Shown here in pieces: positions 52,131 through 61,849 of a stretch of 61,945 nt of DNA. The translations under genes were made by a program, and so were the position numbers. Every line of letters begins with the position of its first letter. Within the stretch, counting starts at the first letter, position 1. The stretch lies in the NCBI GenBank assembly GCA_017856985.1, contig JAFMEA010000006.1:1-61945 (forward strand), in the 5' to 3' direction. The notes under the pieces were generated by a model. That model saw only the letters and a list, made by a program, of their open reading frames with translations, made no database searches and was not told the DNA's origin. Source of the DNA: Planktomarina sp. (GTDB taxonomy: Bacteria > Pseudomonadota > Alphaproteobacteria > Rhodobacterales > Rhodobacteraceae).

Positions 52131-53996
52131 ATGACTAAACCTTTAGTAAAATATTTCTTAGCTTCAATGATATTGATGACCTTTGGCGCCAATTTTGTGG
52201 TTGCGGATGACAGTGACCCTGTCACCGTGAGCCATGGCTACTCATTTTTTGGTGATTTGAAGTATCCTGCTGATTTCGCACATCTAGAATACGTGAACCC
52301 GACAGCGCCCAAAGGGGGCGAAATTTCTCAGTGGGGCTTTGGTACATTTGACAGTTTTAACGGTTATGCCCGCAAAGGAAATTCGGCATCGCTTTCTTCT
52401 GCTCCTTACGAAACAATCTTGACCAGTTTTGCAGATGATTTAACTTCTTCATATTGCTACTTGTGTAAAACCTTAGAATACCCGGAAAGCCGTAATTGGG
52501 CCATATTTAACCTTCGTGAAGATATAACTTTTTCAGATGGGTCGAGATTAACTGCTGATGATGTAAAGTTCACTTTTGAACTATTCATGGATCAAGGCAT
52601 ACCGTCATATCGGGCCGCCGTTTCTGGAATGGTGGAGACTATCGATGTAATTGATCCCTTTAAAATAAAGTTCACCTTTGCGGAGGATGCACCTCGCCGT
52701 GACGTAATCGACTTGGCCGGAGGGATTCCAGTATTTTCTAAGGCCTGGTTTGAAGATACGGGTGCGCGCTTGGATGAGTCCACACTGACGCCCTTTATAG
52801 GAACTGGTCCTTACGTCTTGGATTCCTACGAGATTAATGAACGAGTTATTTATGTCCGACGTGACGATTTTTGGGGCGAAGATATTCCCATTAACGTTGG
52901 CCGCAACAACTTTGACAGTCTTCGGATAGAGTATTTTGCAGATTCTGCTGCAGCTTTTGAGGGTTTTAAAGGAGGAGTATACACATTTAGATCCGAAAAT
53001 AGTTCAAAACAATGGGCAACTTCCTATGATTTTGGATCTATTGAAAATGGTCATGTGGTGAAAACAGAGTTGCCAAATGGAAACCTAGCTCAAGCACAAG
53101 CCTATGTCTTCAATCTTCGGCGTGACAAGTTCAAGGATCCTCTCGTTCGCGAGGCCTTGTCCATGATGTTTAATTTTGAATGGTCTAACGAGCAGTTATT
53201 TTACGGGCTTTATGATCGTGTTAATTCCTTCTGGGGTAATTCAAATTTAGAAGCTTCTGGCGTACCCAAAGGTAAAGAATTATCTATTCTGCAGGGTCTT
53301 GTAGATAAGGGTTTACTTGACGTGAATGTTTTGACTGAGCCTGCTGTAATGGCTCCAGTCTCCGGACTACGCCAACTCGATCGTAAAAACTTACGCAAGG
53401 CATCGGCTTTGTTGGATGAGGCTGGGTGGTTGGTTAATGATTCTGGTATGCGTGAAAAAAATGGACAGGCGTTCACTCTTGAGGTCTTAGACAGCTCCCC
53501 GGCTTTTGACAGAATTACAAACCCGATGATTGAAAATATGAAGTCACTGGGAATAGATGCTCGTCTTAATCGGGTTGATCCGGCACAAGAAATGGAGCGT
53601 TCACGTTCTTTTGATTTTGATGTAACCACACATAGCATGCGGATGTCTTTAGAGCCTTCATCAGGGCTTGAGCAATATTTTGGTACGAAGGCAATGGATG
53701 AGAGTAGTCGTAATTTAATGGGTTTGTCTGATCCGGCTGTGGATGCCTTGATTGATTTGGTAGTTAGGTCTGAAAATAAAGAAGAACTTAATCACCGCAT
53801 TAGAGTTTTAGACCGAGTGTTGCGAGCGAAGCGTTTCTGGATCCCACAGTGGTTTAAGAGTGTCCATACAGTGGCATACTATGATCAGTATGAACATCCA
53901 GACCCACTACCGCCATATGCTTTAGGAGAAATGGATTTTTGGTGGTATAATTCCCAAAAAGGTTCAAAACTTAAGGCTGCAGGTGTGCTGAACTAG
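52131..53996 (+). CDS. yejA: ABC transporter substrate-binding protein, YejA-like
   Basis: 621 residues from ATG 52131, with AAGAGGA upstream. Signal peptide residues 1-25 (ends VVA-DD). Family 5 solute-binding protein; HGYSFFGDLKYPADFAHLEYVNPTAPKGG is the YejA-type opening. Brings peptides, and in some alphaproteobacteria muropeptides, to the YejBEF transporter encoded next. The stop is one base before the yejB ATG. Confidence 0.93.
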   Translation: MTKPLVKYFLASMILMTFGANFVVADDSDPVTVSHGYSFFGDLKYPADFAHLEYVNPTAPKGGEISQWGFGTFDSFNGYARKGNSASLSSAPYETILTSFADDLTSSYCYLCKTLEYPESRNWAIFNLREDITFSDGSRLTADDVKFTFELFMDQGIPSYRAAVSGMVETIDVIDPFKIKFTFAEDAPRRDVIDLAGGIPVFSKAWFEDTGARLDESTLTPFIGTGPYVLDSYEINERVIYVRRDDFWGEDIPINVGRNNFDSLRIEYFADSAAAFEGFKGGVYTFRSENSSKQWATSYDFGSIENGHVVKTELPNGNLAQAQAYVFNLRRDKFKDPLVREALSMMFNFEWSNEQLFYGLYDRVNSFWGNSNLEASGVPKGKELSILQGLVDKGLLDVNVLTEPAVMAPVSGLRQLDRKNLRKASALLDEAGWLVNDSGMREKNGQAFTLEVLDSSPAFDRITNPMIENMKSLGIDARLNRVDPAQEMERSRSFDFDVTTHSMRMSLEPSSGLEQYFGTKAMDESSRNLMGLSDPAVDALIDLVVRSENKEELNHRIRVLDRVLRAKRFWIPQWFKSVHTVAYYDQYEHPDPLPPYALGEMDFWWYNSQKGSKLKAAGVLN

Positions 53997-53997
53997 G

Positions 53998-55077
53998 ATG
54001 GGTGCTTATATTGTCCGGCGGCTTCTACTGATTATTCCAACCCTTTTGGGGGTTATGATTGTCAACTTTGCTTTGATTCAATTTGTACCAGGTGGTCCCG
54101 TAGAGCAGGTTTTGGCACAGCTGGAGGGTGAGGGCGATGTATTCGCTGCAATTACGGGTGGTGGTGACGCTGGTATAGATACTAATGAAACGAGTGACCG
54201 CTATGCTGGAGCTCGTGGTTTACCGGCAGAGTATATAGAGCAACTAGAACGTGAGTTTGGGTTAGACAAGCCACCACTCGAACGATTTTTGAACATGATG
54301 TGGAAATATTTGCGCTTTGATTTTGGGGAGAGCTATTTCCGTTCAATTAAGGTCACCGACTTAGTTTTAGAAAAAATGCCAGTTTCAATTTCATTAGGCC
54401 TTTGGTCGACATTATTAATCTACTTGGTTTGCATTCCACTTGGTGTACGTAAAGCCATTCGCGATGGCAGTACTTTTGACACAATTACCAGTGCTTTAAT
54501 TGTAATTGGTTATGGAATTCCGTCGTTTCTATTTGCAATCATGCTTTTAGTACTCTTTGCCGGTGGATCTTATTGGCAGATATTTCCATTGAGAGGGCTT
54601 ACTTCCAACGGTTGGGAAGATCTCACAATATTAGGAAAGATTGGCGATTATTTTTGGCATATGGCTTTGCCAATTTTTGCGTCTGTCATTTCAGGATTTG
54701 CTACACTGACTTTACTGACAAAAAATTCATTTTTAGACGAAATCCGTAAGCAATATGTTGTGACGGCGAAGGCAAAGGGGCTTACTGAAAATCGTGTCTT
54801 GTTTGGACATGTCTTTCGCAATGCCATGTTGATTGTGATCGCTGGTTTTCCCAGTCTGTTCATTGGGGTATTTTTTGGGGGCTCATTATTTATTGAAACC
54901 ATATTTTCGCTAGATGGCCTAGGAAGGCTCGGGTTTGAGGCTGCATTGACTCGAGATTATCCGGTGATGTTTGGCACCCTCTTTGCCTTTGGGTTATTGG
55001 GCCTCTTTGTCGGTATTCTTTCTGATATGATGTATGTCTTTATTGATCCACGAATTGATTTTGAGGCTCGTGGGTAA
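53998..55077 (+). CDS. yejB: ABC transporter permease YejB
   Basis: 359 residues. Inner-membrane permease with N-terminal helix (MGAYIVRRLLLIIPTLLGVMIVNFALIQFVPGG) and five more helices. The EAA-type loop is at about residues 240-270 (DEIRKQYVVTAKAKGLTENRVL). Member of the dipeptide/oligopeptide permease family; the long acidic periplasmic loop near residue 50 is typical of YejB. Its stop overlaps the yejE start. Confidence 0.94.
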   Translation: MGAYIVRRLLLIIPTLLGVMIVNFALIQFVPGGPVEQVLAQLEGEGDVFAAITGGGDAGIDTNETSDRYAGARGLPAEYIEQLEREFGLDKPPLERFLNMMWKYLRFDFGESYFRSIKVTDLVLEKMPVSISLGLWSTLLIYLVCIPLGVRKAIRDGSTFDTITSALIVIGYGIPSFLFAIMLLVLFAGGSYWQIFPLRGLTSNGWEDLTILGKIGDYFWHMALPIFASVISGFATLTLLTKNSFLDEIRKQYVVTAKAKGLTENRVLFGHVFRNAMLIVIAGFPSLFIGVFFGGSLFIETIFSLDGLGRLGFEAALTRDYPVMFGTLFAFGLLGLFVGILSDMMYVFIDPRIDFEARG

Positions 55078-56189
55078 TGGCATTGTCTCCCCTTAATGCG
55101 CGACGTCTGAACAATTTTAAAAAAAACCGGCGTGCGGTTTGGTCTCTTTGGATATTTACTGTTCTGTTTGGTTTAAGTCTTTTCGCAGAATTTTTAGCTA
55201 ATGATAAGCCAATCTTGGTAAGCTACAGAGGCGAGTTTTACACACCAGTAACGCAGTTTTATTCTGAAACTACGTTTGGTGGAGACTTTAAAACAGAGGC
55301 AACCTACCGTGACCCAGAAGTCCAGTGTTTGATACGTTCGGGTGGGATGGAGTTATGTTTTGAGGACCCAGAAAAATATTTGTCGGCTATCGCGAATGGA
55401 GAACTGAATTCTGAGGTAGAAGGATTTTATCAAGGATGGATGATTTGGCCAATTGTGCCATATAGCTATGATACCCCCAATGATTTGGGCCGCTCGGCAC
55501 CATCGCCACCCGATTCATCACACTGGCTTGGAACAGACGATACGACACGAGACGTTTTGGCACGTGTAATTTATGGATTTAGGTTATCAATTCTGTTCGC
55601 GCTTGTAGTTACCATCTTTGCTTCAATCATTGGTATATTAGCGGGCGCGATACAGGGTTATTTTGGCGGTTGGTTAGACCTTTTATTTCAACGTTTTCTT
55701 GAGGTCTTTAGTGCTTTACCGTCTCTGTATGTAATAATCATTCTAACCGCAATTTTAGGTAGAAGTTTTTGGCTTTTAGCCACCCTTTCAATTATATTTG
55801 GGTGGCCGGCACTTACTGGTTTAATTCGGGCAGAGTTTTTTAGGGCACGCAATTTTGAATATGTGCGCGCTGCTGAGGCTCTTGGGGTAAGCGATTGGAT
55901 AATAATGATGCGCCATATCTTGCCAAATGCGATGGTTGCAACACTCACATTTTTACCCTTTATCGTAACGGGTGCTATTTCAACTTTGGCGGGATTGGAC
56001 TTTCTTGGCTTCGGGCTGCCGTCATCTTCTCCCTCTTTGGGTGAACTATCGCAGCAGGCAAAACTAAACCTGCAGTCCCCGCACTTAGGTTTCACAGCAT
56101 TTATGGTATTCACAATCATGCTGTCACTATTAGTTTTTATTTTTGAGGGGGTCCGAGATGCTTTTGATCCAAGAAAAGTTTTTCAATGA
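55077..56189 (+). CDS. yejE: ABC transporter permease YejE
   Basis: 370 residues. Second permease; N-terminal helix at about 20-42, a large periplasmic loop of the YejE type (SYRGEFYTPVTQFYSE..., SHWLGTDDTTRDVLARVIYGFR), then five helices with the EAA loop RAEFFRARNFEYVRAAEALGVS. Overlaps yejB by one base and yejF by 4, so one translationally coupled operon. Confidence 0.94.
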   Translation: MALSPLNARRLNNFKKNRRAVWSLWIFTVLFGLSLFAEFLANDKPILVSYRGEFYTPVTQFYSETTFGGDFKTEATYRDPEVQCLIRSGGMELCFEDPEKYLSAIANGELNSEVEGFYQGWMIWPIVPYSYDTPNDLGRSAPSPPDSSHWLGTDDTTRDVLARVIYGFRLSILFALVVTIFASIIGILAGAIQGYFGGWLDLLFQRFLEVFSALPSLYVIIILTAILGRSFWLLATLSIIFGWPALTGLIRAEFFRARNFEYVRAAEALGVSDWIIMMRHILPNAMVATLTFLPFIVTGAISTLAGLDFLGFGLPSSSPSLGELSQQAKLNLQSPHLGFTAFMVFTIMLSLLVFIFEGVRDAFDPRKVFQ

Positions 56190-57766
56190 ACCTTCTAGAC
56201 ATCCAAAACCTTTCAATTCAATTTTCTCAAGATGGCCAAAGTTCAGCGGCAGTTGAAGAGGTTTCTTTTTCAATAATGGCTGGAGAAACTGTTGCAATCG
56301 TTGGTGAATCTGGGTCTGGAAAATCAGTAACTGCATTGTCTATTGTAGATCTTTTGCCAAAAAATGCAGTCGTGCGGGGCTCAATTACCTATCAAGGTCA
56401 AGAGATGATAGGTGCCTCTGAACCAATATTGCAACGTCTTCGTGGAAATAACATAAGCTTTATTTTTCAGGAGCCAATGACTTCGCTAAACCCTCTTCAC
56501 ACCATTGAAAAGCAGCTGGGCGAAAGCCTAGCTATTCACCAAGGTCTTAGAGGTTTAGTTCTGCAAGATCGTATTGTGGAGTTATTGTTAAAGGTTGGGA
56601 TTCCAGATCCAACCATGCGTTTAAAGTCTTATCCACATCAACTGTCAGGTGGGCAGAGGCAAAGAGTTATGATTGCTATGGCTCTGGCTAACGAACCTGA
56701 ATTGTTGATAGCGGATGAACCAACAACGGCGCTAGATGTCACGATTGAAGCTCAAATTCTGGATCTGTTGGCTGAATTGCAACGCACTGAGGGGTTGAGC
56801 TTGCTTTTTATAACCCATGATTTGGGCGTGGTGCGTAAAATTGCGGACAGAGTTATCGTCATGCAGCGGGGTATTGTAGTAGAGAGTGGTCAGACTTCAC
56901 AAATTTTTGGGGCGCCGAAACATCCTTATACCAAAATGCTTTTAGATGCGGAAACCATTGGGGCCCCTGAGCCTATTCCTGAGAATGCTCCAGAAGTTTT
57001 GAAAACTGAGAACCTAAAAGTTTGGTTTCCAATACAACGTGGCCTTCTGCGGCGCACTGTAGGCCATGTAAAGGCAGTAAACGATGCTACGCTCTCTGTA
57101 AGAGCTGGTGAAACATTGGGCATAGTTGGCGAATCTGGGTCTGGGAAAACATCACTTGCCTTAGCTATTATGCGTTTGATCGGATCTGACAACTGTATCT
57201 CTTTTAATGGAAAAGATATTCATGCAATGAGCCGGCGTCAGATGCGATCAATACGCAGTGACATTCAAATGGTTTTTCAAGATCCTTTTGGTAGTCTCAG
57301 CCCTCGAATGTCTGTAGTGGAAATTGTTGCAGAAGGATTAGGGGTTCATAATAAATCCAACAAAAAAAATCACCGCAGTGAGGTTGCTACTATTCTGCGT
57401 GAGGTTGGCCTTGATCCATCTACTATGGACCGTTACCCACACGAATTTTCTGGTGGGCAGCGCCAAAGAATAGCTATTGCCCGAGCGATGATTTTAAAAC
57501 CAAAATTTGTCGTATTAGATGAACCCACCTCGGCTTTAGATCGTACAGTACAAGTTCAAATTATAGACCTATTGAGAGCTTTACAGAAAAAATATCAACT
57601 TGGTTACTTGTTTATAAGCCATGATTTAAAAGTTGTTCGTGCCTTGTCCCATAAGGTCATAGTTATGAAAGATGGAGACATAGTTGAGCATGGAGAATCT
57701 TCACAGATTTTTGATAATCCCCAGCATGCTTACACTCAAACGTTGTTAGAGGCGGCCTTGAGTTGA
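56186..57766 (+). CDS. yejF: ABC transporter ATP-binding protein YejF (two nucleotide-binding domains)
   Basis: 526 residues with two ABC domains in one chain. First Walker A GESGSGKS at 40-47, signature LSGGQ at 153-157, Walker B LLIADEP at about 173-179; second Walker A GESGSGKT at 315-322 and signature FSGGQ. Oligopeptide-transporter C-terminal motifs (HPYTKMLL, HAYTQTLL) end both halves. Powers uptake through YejBE. Confidence 0.95.
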   Translation: MNLLDIQNLSIQFSQDGQSSAAVEEVSFSIMAGETVAIVGESGSGKSVTALSIVDLLPKNAVVRGSITYQGQEMIGASEPILQRLRGNNISFIFQEPMTSLNPLHTIEKQLGESLAIHQGLRGLVLQDRIVELLLKVGIPDPTMRLKSYPHQLSGGQRQRVMIAMALANEPELLIADEPTTALDVTIEAQILDLLAELQRTEGLSLLFITHDLGVVRKIADRVIVMQRGIVVESGQTSQIFGAPKHPYTKMLLDAETIGAPEPIPENAPEVLKTENLKVWFPIQRGLLRRTVGHVKAVNDATLSVRAGETLGIVGESGSGKTSLALAIMRLIGSDNCISFNGKDIHAMSRRQMRSIRSDIQMVFQDPFGSLSPRMSVVEIVAEGLGVHNKSNKKNHRSEVATILREVGLDPSTMDRYPHEFSGGQRQRIAIARAMILKPKFVVLDEPTSALDRTVQVQIIDLLRALQKKYQLGYLFISHDLKVVRALSHKVIVMKDGDIVEHGESSQIFDNPQHAYTQTLLEAALS

Positions 57767-57881
57767 ATTTCTGGTAGAGATTTTTATTTGTTGATCAAAT
57801 TCTTATTTATATTGGCAGTTTTTTTAAGATCTGCTTTACGTGCAACATAATACAATTAACGTTGCTGGCGCGTAGTAATTG

Positions 57882-59288
57882 TTAGCTTGGTGAAATCGTA
57901 AAGCAAGAAAGTTCTTGAGCCTTTAATCGACGGCAGGCTAAATCTGCACTATCTCGTGTGAGGCCCTTGAAAATTGCATCGTAACCTGATGCCCGTGCCG
58001 TTACTATTCTATTAGCCCCGTCAAGGGCACTTGTCTCGGCAAGTGCAGTGCGCAGGAGAATACGCTCTGCTTGGTAACGCGTGTTGAAATTACCAACATT
58101 TATAGACCATGTTTTGGAGCCTTTGATCAATATTTCTGTCTGATCTGACACTTGTCTTTTTGGGATATTCGTCGACACGAATGCCAGCGTCAAAGGCCGT
58201 ACTCGCGGCAGGTTCTCTGTAGTTACACTTGTAGTAGCTAAAGCCACTACTTGGCTGTCAATTGGCCTCGAAGTTGCCACTTTTAATGCCCTTAAAATAT
58301 CGTCAGGTTGAGTTTTAAGGCTGGGGGCTTGTGCTATAGTTATCTCCACAGACGATGCAGTCTTCTCGATTGCTCGAGTTTCTGGACGGAGTGATTTTGT
58401 TACTGCAGTAACGCGCTTATTTGATGTGTTTGATGCAAATTCATAATTGGGTAGAGCTGGCTTTAGGAGTTTGGCAGTGGAGGGTGCTCGTGCGAAACCC
58501 ATATCCAGTAATTTGACTACTCGAGCGTTTCGGGCGGCGGAAGAAGTTCCACCAAACATTGTAGCTATAATGCGCTCACCGCCGCGTTCTGCTGAGGCGA
58601 CTAAGTTTGAACCGGCGGCACGCGTATATCCAGTTTTAATACCATCCGCACCCCTGTAAGAATTAAGCAAACGCCTGTTGGTATTTCTTACTGTAGCCAC
58701 GCGTGCATTAGCGCTTCGACGTGAAAAAAGATTATAATATTGTGGGTAGTCATAGATCATATGGCGTCCCAATATTGACATATCACGAGCTGTGGAAAGA
58801 TGGCCTGAGCGCGTCAAGCCGTGAGCATTTTTGAATGTTGTACGGTCCATGCCGAGGGCGCGGGCGGTCCGTGTCATTCGTTTGCCAAAAGCAGCCTCTG
58901 ATCCTGATATGGCTTCGCCAATTGCAGTTGCTGCGTCATTTGCTGACTTTATTGACGCAGCACGGATGAGATAACGAAGTTTAATGCGTTGCCCCTTTTT
59001 GAGCCATAGCTTTGAGGCTGGTTCAGCAGCTGCATTTGCAGATATCGTTACATAAGTATCGAGCGAAATCTCTTTTCGTTCGATTGCTTGGAACGCAATG
59101 TAAAGGGTCATCATTTTTGTTAGGGATGCTGGATGTAGGCGCGTATCTGCATTTCGAGAATGGTATACTTTACCAGTCCTGGCGTCCATTACCACTGCAG
59201 CATAGGGTGCCGAAAAAGCTGATGACCACGGACCAAATATTAACGTTATAACTGTGATCAATAAATATATTGAAAGACGGTTTTGCAC
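57882..59288 (-). CDS. D-alanyl-D-alanine carboxypeptidase with C-terminal SPOR domain
   Basis: 468 residues. Penicillin-binding-protein type serine peptidase that trims terminal D-Ala from peptidoglycan stems. Signal peptide 1-27; catalytic SLTK (S55-K58), SAN (S115-N117) and KTG (K218-G220) motifs all intact. The last 80 residues (about 390-468) form a SPOR domain (WSINVGNFNTRYQAERIL), which binds denuded septal glycan, so it may act at division sites. Convergent with yejF and divergent from clpS. Confidence 0.93.
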   Translation of the reverse strand: MQNRLSIYLLITVITLIFGPWSSAFSAPYAAVVMDARTGKVYHSRNADTRLHPASLTKMMTLYIAFQAIERKEISLDTYVTISANAAAEPASKLWLKKGQRIKLRYLIRAASIKSANDAATAIGEAISGSEAAFGKRMTRTARALGMDRTTFKNAHGLTRSGHLSTARDMSILGRHMIYDYPQYYNLFSRRSANARVATVRNTNRRLLNSYRGADGIKTGYTRAAGSNLVASAERGGERIIATMFGGTSSAARNARVVKLLDMGFARAPSTAKLLKPALPNYEFASNTSNKRVTAVTKSLRPETRAIEKTASSVEITIAQAPSLKTQPDDILRALKVATSRPIDSQVVALATTSVTTENLPRVRPLTLAFVSTNIPKRQVSDQTEILIKGSKTWSINVGNFNTRYQAERILLRTALAETSALDGANRIVTARASGYDAIFKGLTRDSADLACRRLKAQELSCFTISPS

Positions 59289-59688
59289 GTCTACTACCTC
59301 ATTTTTATTATTTGCCGGATTTTCCCGTGCTTTGCTCGCTAATATTATAGCATATTCGAATCAGTCGCAACATAACTAAAAAAAGGCTATTTAGGGGCAA
59401 GATTTTCATACATATTGTCATATTTATGTATTTGCTACTACATATTGATTATATGATAATTTAAACATAATTTTGCCACAATTAACCTGGAACCACAAAA
59501 ATTTAAAATCAGCGAATTATGGCACAGCACTTTATACTTAGAGGGATAATTTCTTTCAATTATGAAGAAATGGAGGCGCTATTGATTTTGCTATTTCAAT
59601 ATTTTCTATGTAAATCTCTAGTTAACCCCTTCCATTTGAGGCATTTAATTTTATGTAGTAGGCAGAGTGTGGCTAGGAATTTTTATAA
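59289..59688. other. Intergenic region between carboxypeptidase gene and clpS (divergent)
   Basis: 400 bases, strongly AT-rich. It must hold both divergent promoters. One GAATC (GANTC-type) site lies near 59359; a lone site says little. I see no tRNA, coding frame with a ribosome site or strong inverted repeat in it. Confidence 0.4.
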
Positions 59689-60042
59689 ATGAGTAAGTTT
59701 AAAGTGCGATCCAACTTGATTATGTCAACCAATCCAGAAGACGAAGATCAAGATTTTGGTGTTGCGTTGGATACGCGACCTAAAACGAAGCGGCCTCCTC
59801 TTTATAAGGTCATGATCCTAAATGATGACTACACTCCGATGGAATTTGTTATCATGATCCTGGAACGTTTTTTTGGGATGACTCATCAGGAAAGCTTTGA
59901 CCTGATGTTAACTGTGCATAAAAAAGGTTTGGCTGTCGTAGGCGTTTTTAGCCATGAAATTGCAGAAACGAAAGTGACGCAGGTAATTGATATGGCCCAA
60001 AAGCACGGTCACCCACTGCAATGTACTTTAGAAAAAGAATAA
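59689..60042 (+). CDS. clpS: ATP-dependent Clp protease adaptor protein ClpS
   Basis: 117 residues. ClpS binds N-degron substrates and hands them to ClpA. Core [30 protein letters not shown] holds the substrate-pocket residues (DDYTPME), and the C-terminal [24 protein letters not shown] is canonical. A start at ATG 59722 ([10 protein letters not shown]) is also possible, since neither has a strong ribosome site. The next gene starts four bases after the stop. Confidence 0.95.
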   Translation: MSKFKVRSNLIMSTNPEDEDQDFGVALDTRPKTKRPPLYKVMILNDDYTPMEFVIMILERFFGMTHQESFDLMLTVHKKGLAVVGVFSHEIAETKVTQVIDMAQKHGHPLQCTLEKE

Positions 60043-60046
60043 CTAG

Positions 60047-60997
60047 GTGAGCCGCATTAGCTTGGCGTTCCAGAATGGCTTGGCTGAGCCATCTGGTCCT
60101 GTTGCCATAATTCACCCTGACATTGATTTTGATGTTTTGACATTATCAAAAGCTCTTATTATCCAGCCGTTTTTTCCATCTAAGGTGAATTGGGAAAATA
60201 AGGGATTTTCTTGTGAAGTTGTTTTGCCGTCTAAACGATACGACTTGTCTATTGTTTGTTGCACACGGTCACGACAACAGACCACAGATTTGATTGTTCA
60301 GGCTGCAGCTCAGGCTGATTTGGTTGTTGTGGACGGTCAAAAAGTTGATGGTATCGATGCTCACTATAAGTTGCTTCGCAAGTTGGTAAAAGTCGACGGG
60401 AATATAACCAAAGGGCACGGGCGCCTTTTTTGGTTTTTGAGTAAAGATTTATCAGCTCTAAGATCTACTCCTAAAAAGTTTGATCAGTTCACAACAACAC
60501 CGGGAGTTTTCTCAGCCGGTAATATAGATCCAGGTTCAGAACTCCTTGCGGCGGCCCTTCCCGAGGGCTTAAAGGGAGATATTGCTGACCTTGGTGCGGG
60601 GTGGGGGTATTTATCATCCAAAATATTAACTCATGATTTGGTCAGTTCATTAGATTTAATTGAAGCCGATGCCACAGCCTTAGAATGTGCAAAATTAAAC
60701 ATTAACGACACTAGGGCTAATTTTCATTGGAATGATGCTACAACTTGGACTGGCTCCTATGATTCAGTTATTATGAACCCACCATTCCATACAGGAAGAT
60801 TAGGAAATCCAGATTTGGGGCGTGCTTTTATAACTAATGCCGCGCGTAACTTGCGCCCAAAAGGTGATCTCTGGATGGTTGCCAATCGTCACCTGCCATA
60901 TGAACAGGTTTTAAATCAATGTTTTGAGAGTGTTGTGGAGATTCCAGGTGACAGTCGATTTAAGCTATTTCAATCATCTCGCCCCAAGCGCAAATAA
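60047..60997 (+). CDS. RsmC-like rRNA (guanine-N2) methyltransferase family protein
   Basis: 316 residues from GTG 60047. Two tandem Rossmann-type domains: a degenerate N-terminal one (1-150) and a catalytic C-terminal one with DLGAGWGYLS (181-190) and NPPFH (244-248), the pattern of RsmC/RlmG that methylate guanine N2 in rRNA. Specific target unknown. Follows clpS in the same direction, probably one transcript. Confidence 0.87.
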   Translation: MSRISLAFQNGLAEPSGPVAIIHPDIDFDVLTLSKALIIQPFFPSKVNWENKGFSCEVVLPSKRYDLSIVCCTRSRQQTTDLIVQAAAQADLVVVDGQKVDGIDAHYKLLRKLVKVDGNITKGHGRLFWFLSKDLSALRSTPKKFDQFTTTPGVFSAGNIDPGSELLAAALPEGLKGDIADLGAGWGYLSSKILTHDLVSSLDLIEADATALECAKLNINDTRANFHWNDATTWTGSYDSVIMNPPFHTGRLGNPDLGRAFITNAARNLRPKGDLWMVANRHLPYEQVLNQCFESVVEIPGDSRFKLFQSSRPKRK

Positions 60998-61037
60998 CCG
61001 CTATAATACAAAAGATTCGGCAATTTAGGGATATTTC

Positions 61038-61841
61038 ATGTCATTTTCTGTAGCTGGAAAGACCGCAATTGTGACTGGGGCTGCAAATGGAGTAGGGCTG
61101 GCAATTGCACGACATCTTGCTGATGCTGGTGCAAACGTAATGTTTGCAGATAAGGATGAAACACGCCTGCGCGATGAGGTAGGAGAGGTGACTGATGAAA
61201 CAAGTAACATCCGCTACTTTGCTGGTGATTTGCGAGAAAAGCTAACAATTGCAAACTTATTATCAGCCACATTGGATGCTTTTGATCAAGTCAATATACT
61301 GGTAAATGCGGCTAGGCAGGTAACAACTACCTCACCGCTTGATCCAGATGACGAAAGCATGACTGTAATGTTGGACCAAAATTTATTGTCAAGCCTTAAG
61401 CTTTCGCAGCTTGTGGCCAGGCGGATGATAAAGCAAGGCAAGGGATCTGAAAAACCCTGTCTTGGTACTATCGTAAATCTTTCCTCCATTGCGGCGCAGC
61501 GCACTCAATCAGAACTTATGGCATTTTCAGTTAGTTGTGCCGCTTTAGACCAGATGACCCGATCTCTCGCTGTAAGTCTTGCGCCTGAACGAGTGCGAGT
61601 AAATGCTGTGGCTTTTGGTTCGGTTATGTCTGCATCATTACAAGATCATTTGAAACAACACCCTGATCAGCGTGAGGCAATCTTGGCAGCGACGCCTCAG
61701 GCTCGTATTGCTGGACCGACCGAAGTTGCTGAAGCAGTGCAGTTTTTAGCTTCTGATAGTTCTGCGTTTGTTACTGGCGAAATTTTAACAGTTGACGGCG
61801 GCCGAAGCCTTATCGATGCTGTAAGCACATCGCTCCATTGA
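61038..61841 (+). CDS. SDR-family protein lacking catalytic Tyr and Lys
   Basis: 267 residues. The cofactor loop TGAANGVG (13-20) is intact and SS (149-150) is present, but the YxxxK active site reads FSVSC: Phe163 replaces Tyr and Cys167 replaces Lys. The NNAG motif is also changed (VNAARQ). The C-terminal TGEILTVDGGRSL block is normal. It may bind NAD(P) without classical reductase activity. Eight bases from the hemF start. DNA at the site is unambiguous (TTT TCA GTT AGT TGT). Confidence 0.85.
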   Translation: MSFSVAGKTAIVTGAANGVGLAIARHLADAGANVMFADKDETRLRDEVGEVTDETSNIRYFAGDLREKLTIANLLSATLDAFDQVNILVNAARQVTTTSPLDPDDESMTVMLDQNLLSSLKLSQLVARRMIKQGKGSEKPCLGTIVNLSSIAAQRTQSELMAFSVSCAALDQMTRSLAVSLAPERVRVNAVAFGSVMSASLQDHLKQHPDQREAILAATPQARIAGPTEVAEAVQFLASDSSAFVTGEILTVDGGRSLIDAVSTSLH

Positions 61842-61849
61842 CGCCAAAT

